Shown here: one piece after another, positions 33,985-44,957 of the stretch | Position numbering within the stretch: position 1 is the first letter of the stretch | Layout: every line of letters starts with the position of its first letter | Source: Penicillus capitatus | Lineage: Eukaryota; Chlorophyta | Reading direction: 5' to 3' | DNA length: 64,000 bases | Assembly (NCBI GenBank): GCA_965649825.1 | Contig: OZ287712.1 | Coordinates: 1 to 64,000 of the forward strand | Made by a program: the position numbers and the translations under genes | Notes under the pieces: model-generated | Told to the model about the DNA's origin: nothing | Seen by the model: the letters and a program-made list of their open reading frames with translations, nothing else | Database searches by the model: none

Positions 33985-34305
33985 ATGTCACGGGCAGGAA
34001 CAATGGTCATCCATCGATTGAGAATGGCTTCTGTAGAAAAGTTGCGCAACGAAATAAAGGACAGCTTACATTCATGTAATGACATCTCTTGTTGGAGCAC
34101 TGACTCCCATGTTCCGCGAACGTGTCAAAACAGAAGTCGAGATGCAATGGAAAACCCCGAAATTGACTCAGACGATGAAAGCGGTTCTGATGTGAGTGAC
34201 TATGTTTTTGATGAAAATGCAGTGGGAAATGCATTATACTATGAAGATGACACGAAGATTGAGTCAGAGGCATATCCAAACACGCACGAATCGCACAGCG
34301 CGTGA
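33985..34305 (+). CDS. Hypothetical acidic protein
   Basis: The frame includes a strongly acidic second half (ENPEIDSDDESGSDVSDYVF, YYEDDTKIESEAY) that looks more like protein than chance. No domain or signal is recognised. The start could be internal (near 34146). It lies next to the decayed integrase and might be part of that element or an independent small gene. Confidence 0.3.
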   Translation: MSRAGTMVIHRLRMASVEKLRNEIKDSLHSCNDISCWSTDSHVPRTCQNRSRDAMENPEIDSDDESGSDVSDYVFDENAVGNALYYEDDTKIESEAYPNTHESHSA

Positions 34306-34686
34306 GAACATACATGTGAAGTTCTTGATGATGTTAGTATATATTCAGTCCTTGTAACATTTGAACAACAACGCTTACGGCATTGAAGCTCGTTTGTGCT
34401 CCTGCTTTCCGACGCTTGTGGTATTGAAGCTCTTTTCCAGAATTCACTGCTAGATCGGTAATGTCGTCCTCCAAACTACGCGCAGTATTAAGTACGCCAG
34501 TGTTGTGGATGACGCAATCAGCACACTTCCGGTCAGTATTAGACAATTTCATCGGGGGGAGCAGTGTGAAAGTACACCAAATTGAAATAGTCAACAGAGA
34601 AAAGCGCAGAGAACAGTGTTACAGTCTGGCTGTTTGACTTCCGTATTGATACAGCATGAGACCTTATTCGTTTTAATTGTCATCAT

Positions 34687-35790
34687 CTTAGATCCCTTCA
34701 CACGCTTCCCTGTGCCGAACTTCCTGAAGGGAATCGAGATGCACGATCAATCCACAAGAACCGCATTGAAGCTCTTTGAGATGCTCCGATATCACGCTTT
34801 GCACAAGATACGGACCCTTCCAAAATGGTGCAAATTTTTCGTCCAGACGACTCATCCGCACGTGGTCTCTGAGCCAAACACTCGCTCCTGGTTGGAGGAG
34901 TAGATGAGAAGGAGAGGATCGACTCTTGACAGCCTTTTCTCGGTGTGCACAAGATTTCTGCCGTGCTTGTGCTCTGCCTTGTCTCTTATCCAATGATACT
35001 TCAGTTTCCGATCGTCCTGTAGCCCAGAGCTTTTCTGGAGGTGCTCTAGTGACATCGTCTGCGGTTTCCCTGATCGTGTGTGGCAGGCTTCAAAAGCTTC
35101 ATCCACGTTGGTCTTCCATTTTCCTCATGCATCATTCGACGTAACCGTCCAATCAGATTTTGATTACATCGTTCGATCTGTCCGTTAGAGTGATGAGCAT
35201 GACCAGGAGCCAGCACACCTCGAATGCCAGCTTCACGAAGAACGATTGGAACTTTTCAGACGTGAAATATGAGGCAGAGTCGGTCAGAAGAACTTTAGGC
35301 GCTCCAACCTCGTCGAAAAGGCGTTGCAAATGACGCTGGGATGTCTTAGTACCTGCACTCTTCGAAGCCGATTTCCACAGGAACTTGGAGAGATGATCCC
35401 TTTAAGAAGATATACTGCACTCCTTCTTCCGCAGGCTTAAGAGGGCCGATAAAATCGACACTCCAAATATCCTTGACGTCGCTGACTTCCTCGAGCACTC
35501 CCATCGGGATGGCGGGTTTTGCTGCCTTGAAGCGTTGGCGTGCAACACAGCCTTCGACATAGGCTTTGACCGCTCTCCAAGTTGCTTGTCCACCCATTGC
35601 TCTCAATCGTTGCATGGTTTTCCGTGCACAGAAGTGACCTTCATGTGCCCTTTCCAGCATACATTGAGGATACAGGCATGTGGCTCTCAGATGAGGCATT
35701 CGAGAGAAGAAGTCTTGCATAATAATCCCCACATTCGCGGCAGTTGGGGAGAGTTTCTTCCGATTAGCAAGTGCTCATTATTGCGCACGA
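34687..35790 (-). pseudogene. Ty3/gypsy-type integrase relic
   Basis: Leftward fragments give, in order, a degenerate zinc-binding region (RAHEGHFCARKTMQRLRAMG, YVEGCVARQRFK), the first catalytic Asp in IWSVDFIGPLKPAEEG, the second in VLLTDSASYF, and the catalytic Glu in HHSNGQIERCNQNLIGR. A C-terminal domain follows (SVWLRDHVRM...KFAPFWKGPYLVQSVI), typical of gypsy-like elements. At least two frame changes occur, one between the second Asp and the Glu. No reverse transcriptase, gag or LTR was found around it. It is an old, inactive 3' fragment of a retrotransposon, unrelated to the copia-like element at 11400. Confidence 0.8.
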
Positions 35791-35985
35791 ACGCTCCTTA
35801 CTCCCTTTCATTTAATGTGTATTGGTGCTCGGTGTAGGCGCCGTGGAAAATCATGTATCGACTATTAGAACCTCATTCAAGTTTAACATTATGATTGTTC
35901 TCTTCCCATCCTTCACATCTCAGCGATTCCGTCTGAGAATGAGCTTTCATTATTGACGCCGCCACCTGAAACAACATTCCTTCGA

Positions 35986-36428
35986 GATGGTCAGTCGCAG
36001 CCCTTCTTGTGATTGTTACTCCACGTGCGAGTTTGCTCTCTAGGCCCGTCGCACAAAGAAGGTCGGCATCGTTGGCAAGTATGGCACACGTTATGGAGCG
36101 AGTCTCCGTAAAATCTGCAAGAAGATCGAAATCAGTCAACACTCCAAATACTTCTGCTCTTTCTGTGGAAAAGTTCGTCGGTCTAACATTCTCGTTATCT
36201 GTTGCTGATCTTCGACGCAGTATGGGTTCAAACGCGTGGCAGTGGGAATCTGGAAGTGCCGGCCCTGTGACAAGACACAAGCGGGTGGGGCATACGTCTT
36301 GAACACGGGTAAATCGATCTCCTCTCTGCAACTACTTTATTCGCCATACTGAGTTTGTGTCCTTGCCAGGCACATCAGTGACAGTCCGCAGTACGATTCG
36401 TCGTTTGCGTGAGCTTCAAGAAAGTTAA
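35986..36428 (+). CDS. RPL37A: 60S ribosomal protein eL43 (L37A)
   Basis: Four exons (35986-35988, 36044-36172, 36221-36308, 36370-36428) join through introns of 55, 48 and 61 nt into 93 codons. Exon 1 holds only the ATG. The sequence follows eL43 closely: [38 protein letters not shown], then [20 protein letters not shown] and [12 protein letters not shown]. The four zinc-binding cysteines (C-x2-C...C-x2-C) are present. eL43 sits near the E site of the large subunit. The length is normal, and the gene begins about 200 bp from the integrase relic without being damaged by it. Confidence 0.96.
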
Positions 36429-36487
36429 GCAATGTGTTCAAACAAAAGTGGACTCTTTATTGTAAAAGAAGGCTGTCTTTGCATCTA

Positions 36488-39400
36488 TTACTCTCTGCTT
36501 TCGCGCCCTCTTCTCATGGGAGATTCCTCTGTCTTCAGAAGACTGTGAAATTCGTCATCGGCATCAGAACCCACATTTTCCGCATTTAGATCATCTTGAG
36601 ACATATCCGACATTTCCACCGGACTCGCCCAAGCATCCCTTCTTTCGATACGTCTCCTCGCAGGGGCATCATGATCTGGATATGCGTTCATTGCCTTCGG
36701 CTCTTTCGACGCCTCATCGAGTTCTTTGTCGTACGGAAACTCGGCATCGCTGTCACTAATCGCCATGGTCGTCTCACTCTCTCGCTCTAAACTCAAGATC
36801 ATTCCAATCCACATGAGCATTGAAGATAGATACCTTGACGGAAAGCGTCATCCTCGAGATCAGGTCCTTCATCTGCCGATAACAGATCAGACGTGCGACG
36901 GCTGTCATCGCCGTGGCCTTCATCGTCCGTCAGAGATGCTGCGGTGCATTCAGTGACAACATGAACTTCGAAACACGCCTTCACCTCGTTTGAAAGAATT
37001 TTGTCGGCCTGCCTGAACAGTGGTGTCTGCGAACTCTGCATCGTCTGAGAGTTCAGGCAAAGGAACAAGATCTTCGGTATCCAACTTCGCTCTCCCTTTC
37101 TTCTTCGTGCCTGTCGAATGATTTGTGATGTTCATGTCCTCATCCTCCATGGTGTCTGTATCATCTGAAGTATTGTCTTGCTTAATCAAGTCCCTTCTGC
37201 CATCGTTGAACAGAAACGTCGATTCGTATCCCGTTTGCTCCTTGATTAGATCGTAGAGTAATCTGCATTTGCTCTCTCGATCATTGTGTTGTTTCCAATC
37301 TCCGATATTCACTTTCACAACGTGCCAACCCTGAATGCAATCCGTCCGTTAGAACAGACTGGACACGCGGTCAGATGCGGACAAGAGCTCGTAAAATCCT
37401 TTGTCGGAATCGTGACCGTGTGGGATCAGCGTCCTTTGTCTCGTCTATGACGGGTGCGACAATATCCAGTGCGATGTTGATATCTTCCTCCATCCCGCTT
37501 ACAGATGCTGGTATCACGGCACTCGACAGTTGCAGCGGCACCTGTGTACATCATCTCCATCATGATGAAACGGGGTCGGTCATCGGCACCTTCTCCATAA
37601 TCCACGAATGTTTGCATTCAAAGCCTGCTTCGCCGAGAAGAACCAGAACTTCTGGTGTGATGTCAAAATGCCTGGTCTCGTCTATTGATGCCCGATGGGC
37701 AGCATAACACACTTCTTCCACCTCTCTCGACACGAATTGTGCTGCTTCCTAAAGTAAGAAATCCTATTTCAGATGCGTGCGGTTGTTCGAAACATACCTT
37801 GTTATAGAGAATCTTCAAGGCGATCAGTAGTTTGCAAATATGTTTCCGTTGAGCGACCGATAACTCCGACGGTGCGACAGATGCCAATTTACTCTGACGC
37901 AAAGCTTCTATGACAGGATTGTCGATTTCATCCAATAGACACAATCCATGCACCAGCATGGTTACGTTGCCCACAGCAAACTTTGCGTAATTATCTACGA
38001 AAAAGCGCTTGCATTCTCTGATGGCACCCTCTGGCTTGAAATCAAAATGCGAGCAGGTCAGCAAGAACCCACTCATTTGGTTCGGATTCAGATCTCCTGT
38101 TTTCAGTGCTTCTTGAAAAGATGCACTCAATCGTTCCTTCATGTTGTCTGCAACAGCAAATCCTTCCCAAACAGAGAAGCAGAACTGAGAATACATGTAG
38201 GATTCTGAGAGATTACTCCGCAGAGACGAAAATAACTTAGAAGCTGGGCAGCACTAAATGTCTCCAATCCAGATTCCACCAGCTCTATTGCTTTTCGAGT
38301 AAAAGATACCGGTAATGGAGTGTATGGAATGACCAGCGATCGAAGAAAGCTTAACATGTCGAATGGCGAAAACTCGTCTATCTTAATCTCAGCTGCACCG
38401 CACAGACGTTCGATCAGTCTTCGAGGCTTGAAGACTGGCAATTGACTGAGAGCAAACGCGACGGAAAGCAGTTCCCGTTTTGGAAAGTCATCCATTTTTG
38501 ACTGGACGGCCTCACACAGCAGAGTGAATATAGGCCCCTTAGGTGGTTTGGATCCTGTTAACAATGCGAACCCTGAAGAAAACAATCAAGATACGGAATC
38601 GTCGTCGTCGACAGAGAATCTGACCCATGATGACACCCGTTAACTGTTCTGCTGTCATCTGATTGCTCTGTGGAGCAGCGTGTTCAACGACTCTGTGCAG
38701 AAAACCGTCAAATGGACGCCCATCAATGGAGATCGTTCGAAGTCGAGGACCAAATTGACCCAAAGACCACAACAGGATCGAAACGCTCGCTGGACTCATG
38801 TCATCCAGTAGCCTTTCGGCCTAAACAGAGCGGAATGCCCACGACGTCTTCGATACTTGAACACACTTGTGCCAGCAGGCGGCGGATCAGACCATGGTGC
38901 TTTTCAATGACCCATGCAATCTGTTTCGCTCGATTCGACACAGACACAATGCGATGAAGCATGGTTATCGTGTGCACATCGTTAACCAAATGTGCTTCGC
39001 CGTCCAAGAGTCGGCGATACGAATTCAGCAAACCTACACATACATCGATATCGCCATCGCTATCCCGTGCTCGACTGGAGGCCTTCAAGGATGGAGCGCT
39101 TCTCGATATTGGGAGCAGTTAATGTCAGACTCTGAAGACTCTTCCTGGCATCCAATGCGATGGACATGATGGAGTTGTTCAGCTGAACAGCCCGTCCAGT
39201 GACAGAAGGAGCCATTCTCACAGTTTCTCTGGGATCGGCACGCGCTCCACTCCGATGAAACTGTTCACGGATGACATCACGCAGAAGGCCCAAGATATTC
39301 CATGTACTGTGTTTAACATCGTCCCGCTGGAGACCTCCGACTTCGGCAACTCTTTCAATCTCATTGATGGCTTCGATAGAGAGTCGAGATATCGCTGTGT

Positions 39401-39566
39401 TGATAGGATCCTGATCAGGAATCACTGGCGGAGCTTGATCGTCGCGTAGAGGAGGAAAATTTCTCTCGGCTGAGGCACGCTGTCGAGGACGATTCGGTGC
39501 CCATCGCTGATGCTCCAACCGAGGTTCCGGTATTAATTTCCGCGCAACTTTGGAGGTGTCCTGCAC
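36488..39566 (-). CDS. RAP-domain organellar RNA-binding protein
   Basis: The gene reads leftward through many exons. The N-terminal half is Arg/Pro-rich. The middle is built of helical repeats about 40 residues long (for example FDMLSFLRSLVIPYTPLPV, GLETFSAAQLLSYFRLCGV, MTAEQLTGVIMG), as in FASTK/heptatricopeptide-type proteins. A RAP domain follows: EEDINIALDIVAPVIDETKD, then SRFRQRILRALGWHVVKVNI and GDWKQHNDRESKCRLLYDL, with the last part reached across a 52-nt intron (37331-37382). A long acidic tail ends at 36488 after a 22-nt and a 47-nt intron. RAP proteins act in mitochondrial or plastid RNA processing and are expanded in apicomplexans and their relatives. The start near 39566-39600 is uncertain. 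Confidence 0.78.
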
Positions 39567-39829
39567 ACACCTGTTGGTGAATGTGTGGGATACGATGCAT
39601 CAGAACGACTCAACAGAATAGAGGTCGCCGTATTGACCAGATGAATCTTCCCTGGTACTGTCGAGTCCCGACGATGCGCATCGTTTGACGAGGCGAAACT
39701 GCGAACACGTGTCGATCAACGTCGACAGAACGGGAGAACTCGCGGAATTGAAATTACCGCGTAAGAGCACTTGAGTTCCTCTCGCGGCTTACACCGCCGC
39801 AGTAATTGGGAAGAAATCATTCTGGATCA

Positions 39830-40540
39830 TTCAGCGAAGAAATGTCCACTGCGCATGTAACACCCCTCGTCGTGTACAGTGTGCTTAGCATTCTTGCATT
39901 TCAGCCAAGGCTGTGTGTAACGAAAGGGACCTGGGTTCTCTAACAAGAATGGGTGAAATCGACATGGTCCTCGAGAGTCCTGGTCCGTGATGCCACAGCG
40001 AAGGCACTTTGCTGGCCTCTTGACATGACACCTGCATGGCACAACGGAAGACATCCATGTGATTCGCATTGGTTTCGGCTGATCACTTTCTCGGTGGTCG
40101 ATGCCGTCTCCTTGGCTGAGCAATGGAAGTTGCTGAGTCATCTTTCTGCCACGGAGCGGCCAGGAGCTTTCTTGGATGTAAAGAGGACGGAGGACTCTTG
40201 AAGAGATCGTATTCAACATCGAGCTTAATCTCAGGGGAAAGGAAGGGGATGGCGGCATCTCGCTCTGCTTCTGAAGGAGATTCAACTTTCGTCTCTTCCT
40301 CCTCTGTTTCGAATTTTGCCGTCTCCTCTATCTGCGTTTCCTGAGTCTCCTATGATGTAAAGTTCAGGAGTGTTGTTTGGATGTATCTATCTTTGTTTAC
40401 CGGTATGGCATCACGTGTTTTATTATTGTTCTCCTCTGTAGGTTGTATTTTTTTGATACGAGGCGTTTCTTCTTTCTTTTCTTTTCTCAGTGATACAATC
40501 TCACGCTATTAACACAATCACTCTTCAGCGTCGTGCAGTA
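39830..40540 (-). CDS. Protein with C-terminal Cys/His zinc-binding motif
   Basis: Exons at about 40540-40420 and 40368-40080 are joined by a 51-nt intron, with a further splice to a last exon ending at 39827-39830. They give a Glu/Lys-rich N-terminus (KKEETPRIKKIQPTEENNN, ETQIEETAKFETEEEE), a linker (FLSPEIKLDVEYDLFKSPPS) and the C-terminal block CLRCGITDQDSRGPCRFHP...WLKCKN...EGCYMRSGHF. The C-x2-C...C-x2-H-P...C...G-C...G-H pattern resembles CHORD-like zinc modules, but it is too short and divergent to assign. No start codon was pinned down. Function unknown. Confidence 0.5.
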
Positions 40541-40633
40541 CTTAGAAGACAAAGTTAAAGTGAGAGTTTATTGTTGGCTTCAGGATGTAAATGGTTTCTT
40601 GTTCGCTTAAGCAGTAAGCACAACGAAACTGCA

Positions 40634-41461
40634 CTAGTGGAACGCAATCCAAACTTTCAATCCAACACTTCCACGCCGCGTTGCAGCTGTGATGGCTCCA
40701 TAATCCACATCTCTCGAGAACACTGCCAGGGATGTACTCCCAACACGGTAATTCAGTGTCTTGGCTTTTGTACTCGCCCGACTCGTACGGCCAGCACAGG
40801 CCACTCGAATACCCCGAATCTCCGGCGTTTGTCGATACATTGTCTCCACTTGTGACCAGATGCGTCGAATCGGGATATCTTTTTCAATCAAGTGACAGAT
40901 CATGGATGCCAGTGTGGCGGCACTTGTACAGGGCGTATGTGTCACAAAGGGAAACAACTGAAAAGTGGGATCGACATCCATGCCACGAGCTCTGAGTGCC
41001 AATTGGCGCCGTGCTGCGTGCTGTATAACACACGTTTCTATGTGATCCATGTATTTTCGGCCCAGAACATCTGGTGTATGCATTTTGGTTCCCTGCTCAC
41101 GGCATCTTCGGCTTTCCTCTAGTCTGGACGAAAGCAGAGGACTGAGCAGTGCCAAGGAAACCACTTCCCTCCCAGCACGCACGTCGGCTATCTTCTGTCG
41201 GTCGCGTAAGTGTGCTTGAAGAAGGAGTGCCGTTGTGTCATTCTTCATCCGTGTTCGTCCATTTCTGAGGACTAGAGGCATCGGAATCTGTCGCGAAGCG
41301 GCTTGTTTGGGATCTTGGATCGCGTTCTTCTGTGACGCGTCCACCTCAAAGTGATCCGCATTGCTGTGAAGAAGTAGCAGTGTTCGTGCAGCCGTCGAGC
41401 AGAAAACCTCGGCCTCTGGTTCTACTGCCTTTGTAATCGCAGCTAATGTACGCAGTCGCAT
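40634..41461 (-). CDS. Organellar-type ribosomal protein uS3, nuclear-encoded
   Basis: This is a single long frame. The C-terminal 80 residues match the uS3 C-terminal domain: EIRGIRVACAGRTSRASTKA, then VFSRDVDYGAITAATRRGSV and GLKVWIAFH, corresponding to the Gly-rich strand and the D-Y-(G/A)...G-V-x-V-W-I end of bacterial-type S3. The preceding ~200 residues are basic, helical and specific to this lineage (RLRTLAAITKAVEPEAEVF...). The KH domain of bacterial S3 is not recognisable, as in several mitochondrial uS3 proteins. It probably serves the mitochondrial ribosome at the mRNA entry channel. The frame opens further upstream to 41518; the Met at 41461 gives a more plausible basic leader. 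Confidence 0.72.
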   Translation of the reverse strand: MRLRTLAAITKAVEPEAEVFCSTAARTLLLLHSNADHFEVDASQKNAIQDPKQAASRQIPMPLVLRNGRTRMKNDTTALLLQAHLRDRQKIADVRAGREVVSLALLSPLLSSRLEESRRCREQGTKMHTPDVLGRKYMDHIETCVIQHAARRQLALRARGMDVDPTFQLFPFVTHTPCTSAATLASMICHLIEKDIPIRRIWSQVETMYRQTPEIRGIRVACAGRTSRASTKAKTLNYRVGSTSLAVFSRDVDYGAITAATRRGSVGLKVWIAFH

Positions 41462-41637
41462 GTTGAGAAACGCGGCATGGCCATTTGCTGTCGATAGATG
41501 ATAATGGTCGTAATGCAATGATAGTTATTTGCTATGCGCACTTGGATATCGATCATCTCTTTCTCAATTCTCGCTGTCGTCCTTGCCGTTTCTCTCAATT
41601 CTCTGTTTTCATCTCTCTGCCGTACAGGAAAGAATGC

Positions 41638-42891
41638 TCACGAGGAGCAGAGTGATAGATGTGGCAGAATCTCTACGAGCTGTTGGATTTCGTGACGCAT
41701 CTTGTCCATGAGGATCTTTGTGCGATGTCTAAAGTGATGAAGCTGATTCTTGTATGCCTCTTTGAGTGCTTGAACCGGAACATCGCCCTGAGCAAATGGT
41801 TCATTTGCAGGGGCTGTCTCCCGACTGTTCGGTTGTCGGATCGAGTTCACTGGATCTGTGTTCGAGGATCGAGGCAGATGCGCCTTCTGCTGCAAAGAGA
41901 GTCCTTACTTCTCTTATAAAATGTGTGACAAGGACACTCACTTGTGCTGTCGGAGAGGAGGAACGTTCGCCTCGCTGCAGGGCCTGTTGTAAATTGGCTA
42001 CCTCTCTTTTGTGTCGCCGTTCCATGTCTTCAATGACCTGCGTCCTTTTCTGATGGAGGATTCTTCTGCGTCTAGCCATCAGCTGACCTTTCTGTAGTGT
42101 TCCCTGATCTCCACAGGAGATGGTGGCGGCAGCTTTTCTGCCCCTTTCTTGCGTGGATTCCTTTGCCCATCGTTATCGGAGACGTCCTGGATGGGCGAGC
42201 GCCCTTCCCTGTGCGATGCGAACTCCTTCCCGCTGCAGCGGTTGACGAGTTGCCGAAATTCTGTCTCCAGCTGACTCCAAACATCGCTCTGTGCTGAAGG
42301 AAGATCCCCTGTTACCACACATCCGATTCTCCAAGGCCACAACGCTTCCTCCTTCTCACCTTGAAGCAGCTGTTCACATTTCTCCGAGTACCGCTCGCAC
42401 GAACGGGAGAGATTTTTTATCTCTTCCGATTCTGCATCAATCACGGACGTTTTCGCCTGCCACTGCGCTTTTGCCATCGCCACTTGAGAGTCGAGATGTC
42501 GCCGTTCCGCATCTCTCAGCGATGCTCTCTCTTGCTCCAGTCGCTGTTGCCGAATGGCCATAGCGCGATGCAGCGCCGCCAATTCAACGGTTCTCTGTCA
42601 TTCCATCCGTCGGTCGGTTCATGACGGCGATAGAGAATGGAGCGTGCATGCCCTGTGCATCTCGATCTGTTCTTCGGTCGCGCACGCGATCTGAATGGAA
42701 GAGGGGAATGGAAAGGCAGAACTACATGAGGTGTGTCGTGGAATATTAAGTTTTTTGCGCTGCTGCACATCTTCAGATTCTTCATCGCCAGTGTGGACGG
42801 CGAAATTGAATCCGTCGATGTGCTGAGCAAGCGTCATCCAGAACTTATGTATCTCGGCGAGATCGGTCGACAATGGCATGGTCGCATGCAT
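41638..42891 (-). CDS. Coiled-coil protein, several exons
   Basis: The leftward frames start MHATMPLSTDLAEIHKFWM at 42891 and run through DGFNFAVHTGDEESEDVQQ. Exon 2 (about 42600-42080) contains LAALHRAMAIRQQRLEQERA and continues as a long coiled coil. Later exons give RRRILHQKRTQVIEDMERRH and, before the stop at 41638, ALKEAYKNQLHHFRHRTKIL and KMRHEIQQLVEILPHL. Charged heptad-rich sequence dominates. The second splice (near 42600-42720) is not resolved. A centrosomal or cytoskeletal role is possible; no family is recognised. Confidence 0.6.
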
Positions 42892-44957
42892 TCATTCAAG
42901 ATCTGAATGACGAGGTGGCGACTGATCTGAGCTGCGATGTAGCGATTCTGATCTAGTTCTTAACACAGAGAGCGTTCTAAGTGTCTGGACAAATAAACCG
43001 AAAAAGAAAAGACATGATTGATTGATTCAGTCAAGAGTCATCGGGTAACATGAGCGTTTGCTGTTGACTTAATCAATGCGACTTTTTCTAGGTGTTGCCT
43101 GATGTACTGCAACTAACTCATCTTTGTTTCGAACAAAAAGAAAACCCCTAGTGATCCGACCAAGTCAGCGACAATAATAAACAAAACAGAGAGTAAAGGC
43201 GCCAGCAATGCATTTCTAGTTTGGCGATTGTGGATGTTGTTGTTATTGTAGTTGTTGTAGTAATGGTTGTTGATGTCTTAACGAAAAAGCAACAGTCTTT
43301 CCATTCTGGTCCTCTTTTTGCTCTCTGTCTGCTGAAACGATTCGTCCATTTGAAGACAGCTGTGCGTTAATCTGGACTAGATGAACAGCAGCAGCACTAA
43401 CGCGATGGATCTCATTGTCTTTGTTTTTTGTTTGTCATCATCGTGTGAATAAGTGAAATCAAATCCTGATTATTGTGCTGGCTGCTGATGGTTCTATCGA
43501 ATGATCGACTGCGCTGGGTGGATGGGTGGACAGGTACAAAAGGAGTGGAGACAATTTTCGTCAAGAAAAACTCAAACCCATCCAAGGAAGCTAGGTCAGG
43601 ATGAACGATAAACAAATCTAAAAGAACACAAACTAGGTATTATTGCTTGATTGATTCATATATGCTGTCAACAATCAATCCGAAGAGAGGAAGTGGAAGA
43701 AGCGGAAGAATAATGCGATAAGATAGATAGATAGATAGATGTTCATCTTCTCTCCTTCGGAACAGTGCTTTCTGTAAATTTTTGCTCACACAGACAGACA
43801 GGCAGACAGATACTACGTAACGTACGCACTCGCTATTGGATTTTCTCGATTGTCACACGATCGCTTCATGATGTTATATGTGTTGTTGTTGTTGACGCCT
43901 TAGTGCAAATCAATCTTCGTTAATGACTTCTAACAAACAAACGAACAAACAAACAAACAAACAAAACAGTCTCTAATGTGGCAGGGATGAAGGTCAGAAA
44001 TGCGTTGCTGTTATTGCTCTGTTGCTCGTAATCCAATGTGTTTGCATGCTTGTTGACTACGCTCGGCCTAAACGATAGCAAAACAAAACCCTAAGACTGC
44101 TTGAACCTGTTTCCTTGACAACAACGGATATATCCTTCGTTGATTGGAAGAAACAAACAAACGAACAAACAAACAAACAGGCCAGCCAAGAATTACAGGC
44201 GTCTGTCTCTTTCAAAAGACTTTTCATCTGTTAAAGAAGAAGACACCAGATCAAATGGATAACACAATTCATAAACTTCTTTCCTGGTCAAGGGGATCTC
44301 TAATGCAGATGCGGATGTGGTTGCGTGGCGCAGCATAATCTAAGTCAAAGCCATGAAAAATGCATAGATCTAGAGATGTATGGACATTGACTATGATTGG
44401 ACGGACAGTCACTGTCCTCCCATTCGTGGATTGTCCTCCGATGCCCAGCACCAGAGGGGGTGATGGTGATGGGCAAAAAGGCGCCACCATTTCATGTCTG
44501 TTTCTGCCAAAATGAATGCACAGCTTTATTATCGGATAATGCAAGCAGCAGCAGCACAAAGGAACGAGCAACGAGCAACGATGATGAAAGTAAAATTCTA
44601 GCCTTGTGGTTTGCCTGCTTTCTTATACACAGTACAATGCTAGGATGCATGTCTGGCTGAAATAACGCCTGTAAAAAGCTTCCGAAATCAAAAACGAGCC
44701 AGAAACATAGGCAAACAGAAACACACTGTCATCTTCATTCGCATAAAACTCAGAGTTCTTCTTTTTCAGCTGGAACTGAACTCGATAGACACCTTTTGTC
44801 GTCGTCTTTGTCATAAACAATAAACTCCTCAGAGACTCAAATGTCAGGATGTCAGGATGTCGATGAAAACAGCTAAACCAAAACAATTATATTACGTTTT
44901 TGATGAAAGGAAGGAATGTGCTTTATTGAGAGATGCCACACAGATCGTGTGTGTGTT
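42892..44957. other. 2-kb gene-free tract with tetranucleotide repeats
   Basis: There is no coding signal. The tract is AT-richer than its neighbours and holds several microsatellites: GATA runs at about 43722-43740, ACAG runs at about 43792-43811, and two near-identical AAC/AAAC runs at 43932-43966 and 44151-44180 (both include AACAAACGAACAAACAAAC). Part of it is probably the 3' flank of the RRM gene. Confidence 0.7.
43932..43966. repeat. (AAAC)n microsatellite
   Basis: Tetranucleotide run. A close duplicate, including the same GAAC interruption, lies at 44151-44180. Confidence 0.85.

Noticed and set aside
34687-36428. eL43 as cargo of the gypsy-type relic
   Set aside because: No LTRs surround both, eL43 keeps its introns, and the relic is on the opposite strand. 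Adjacency is the only link.
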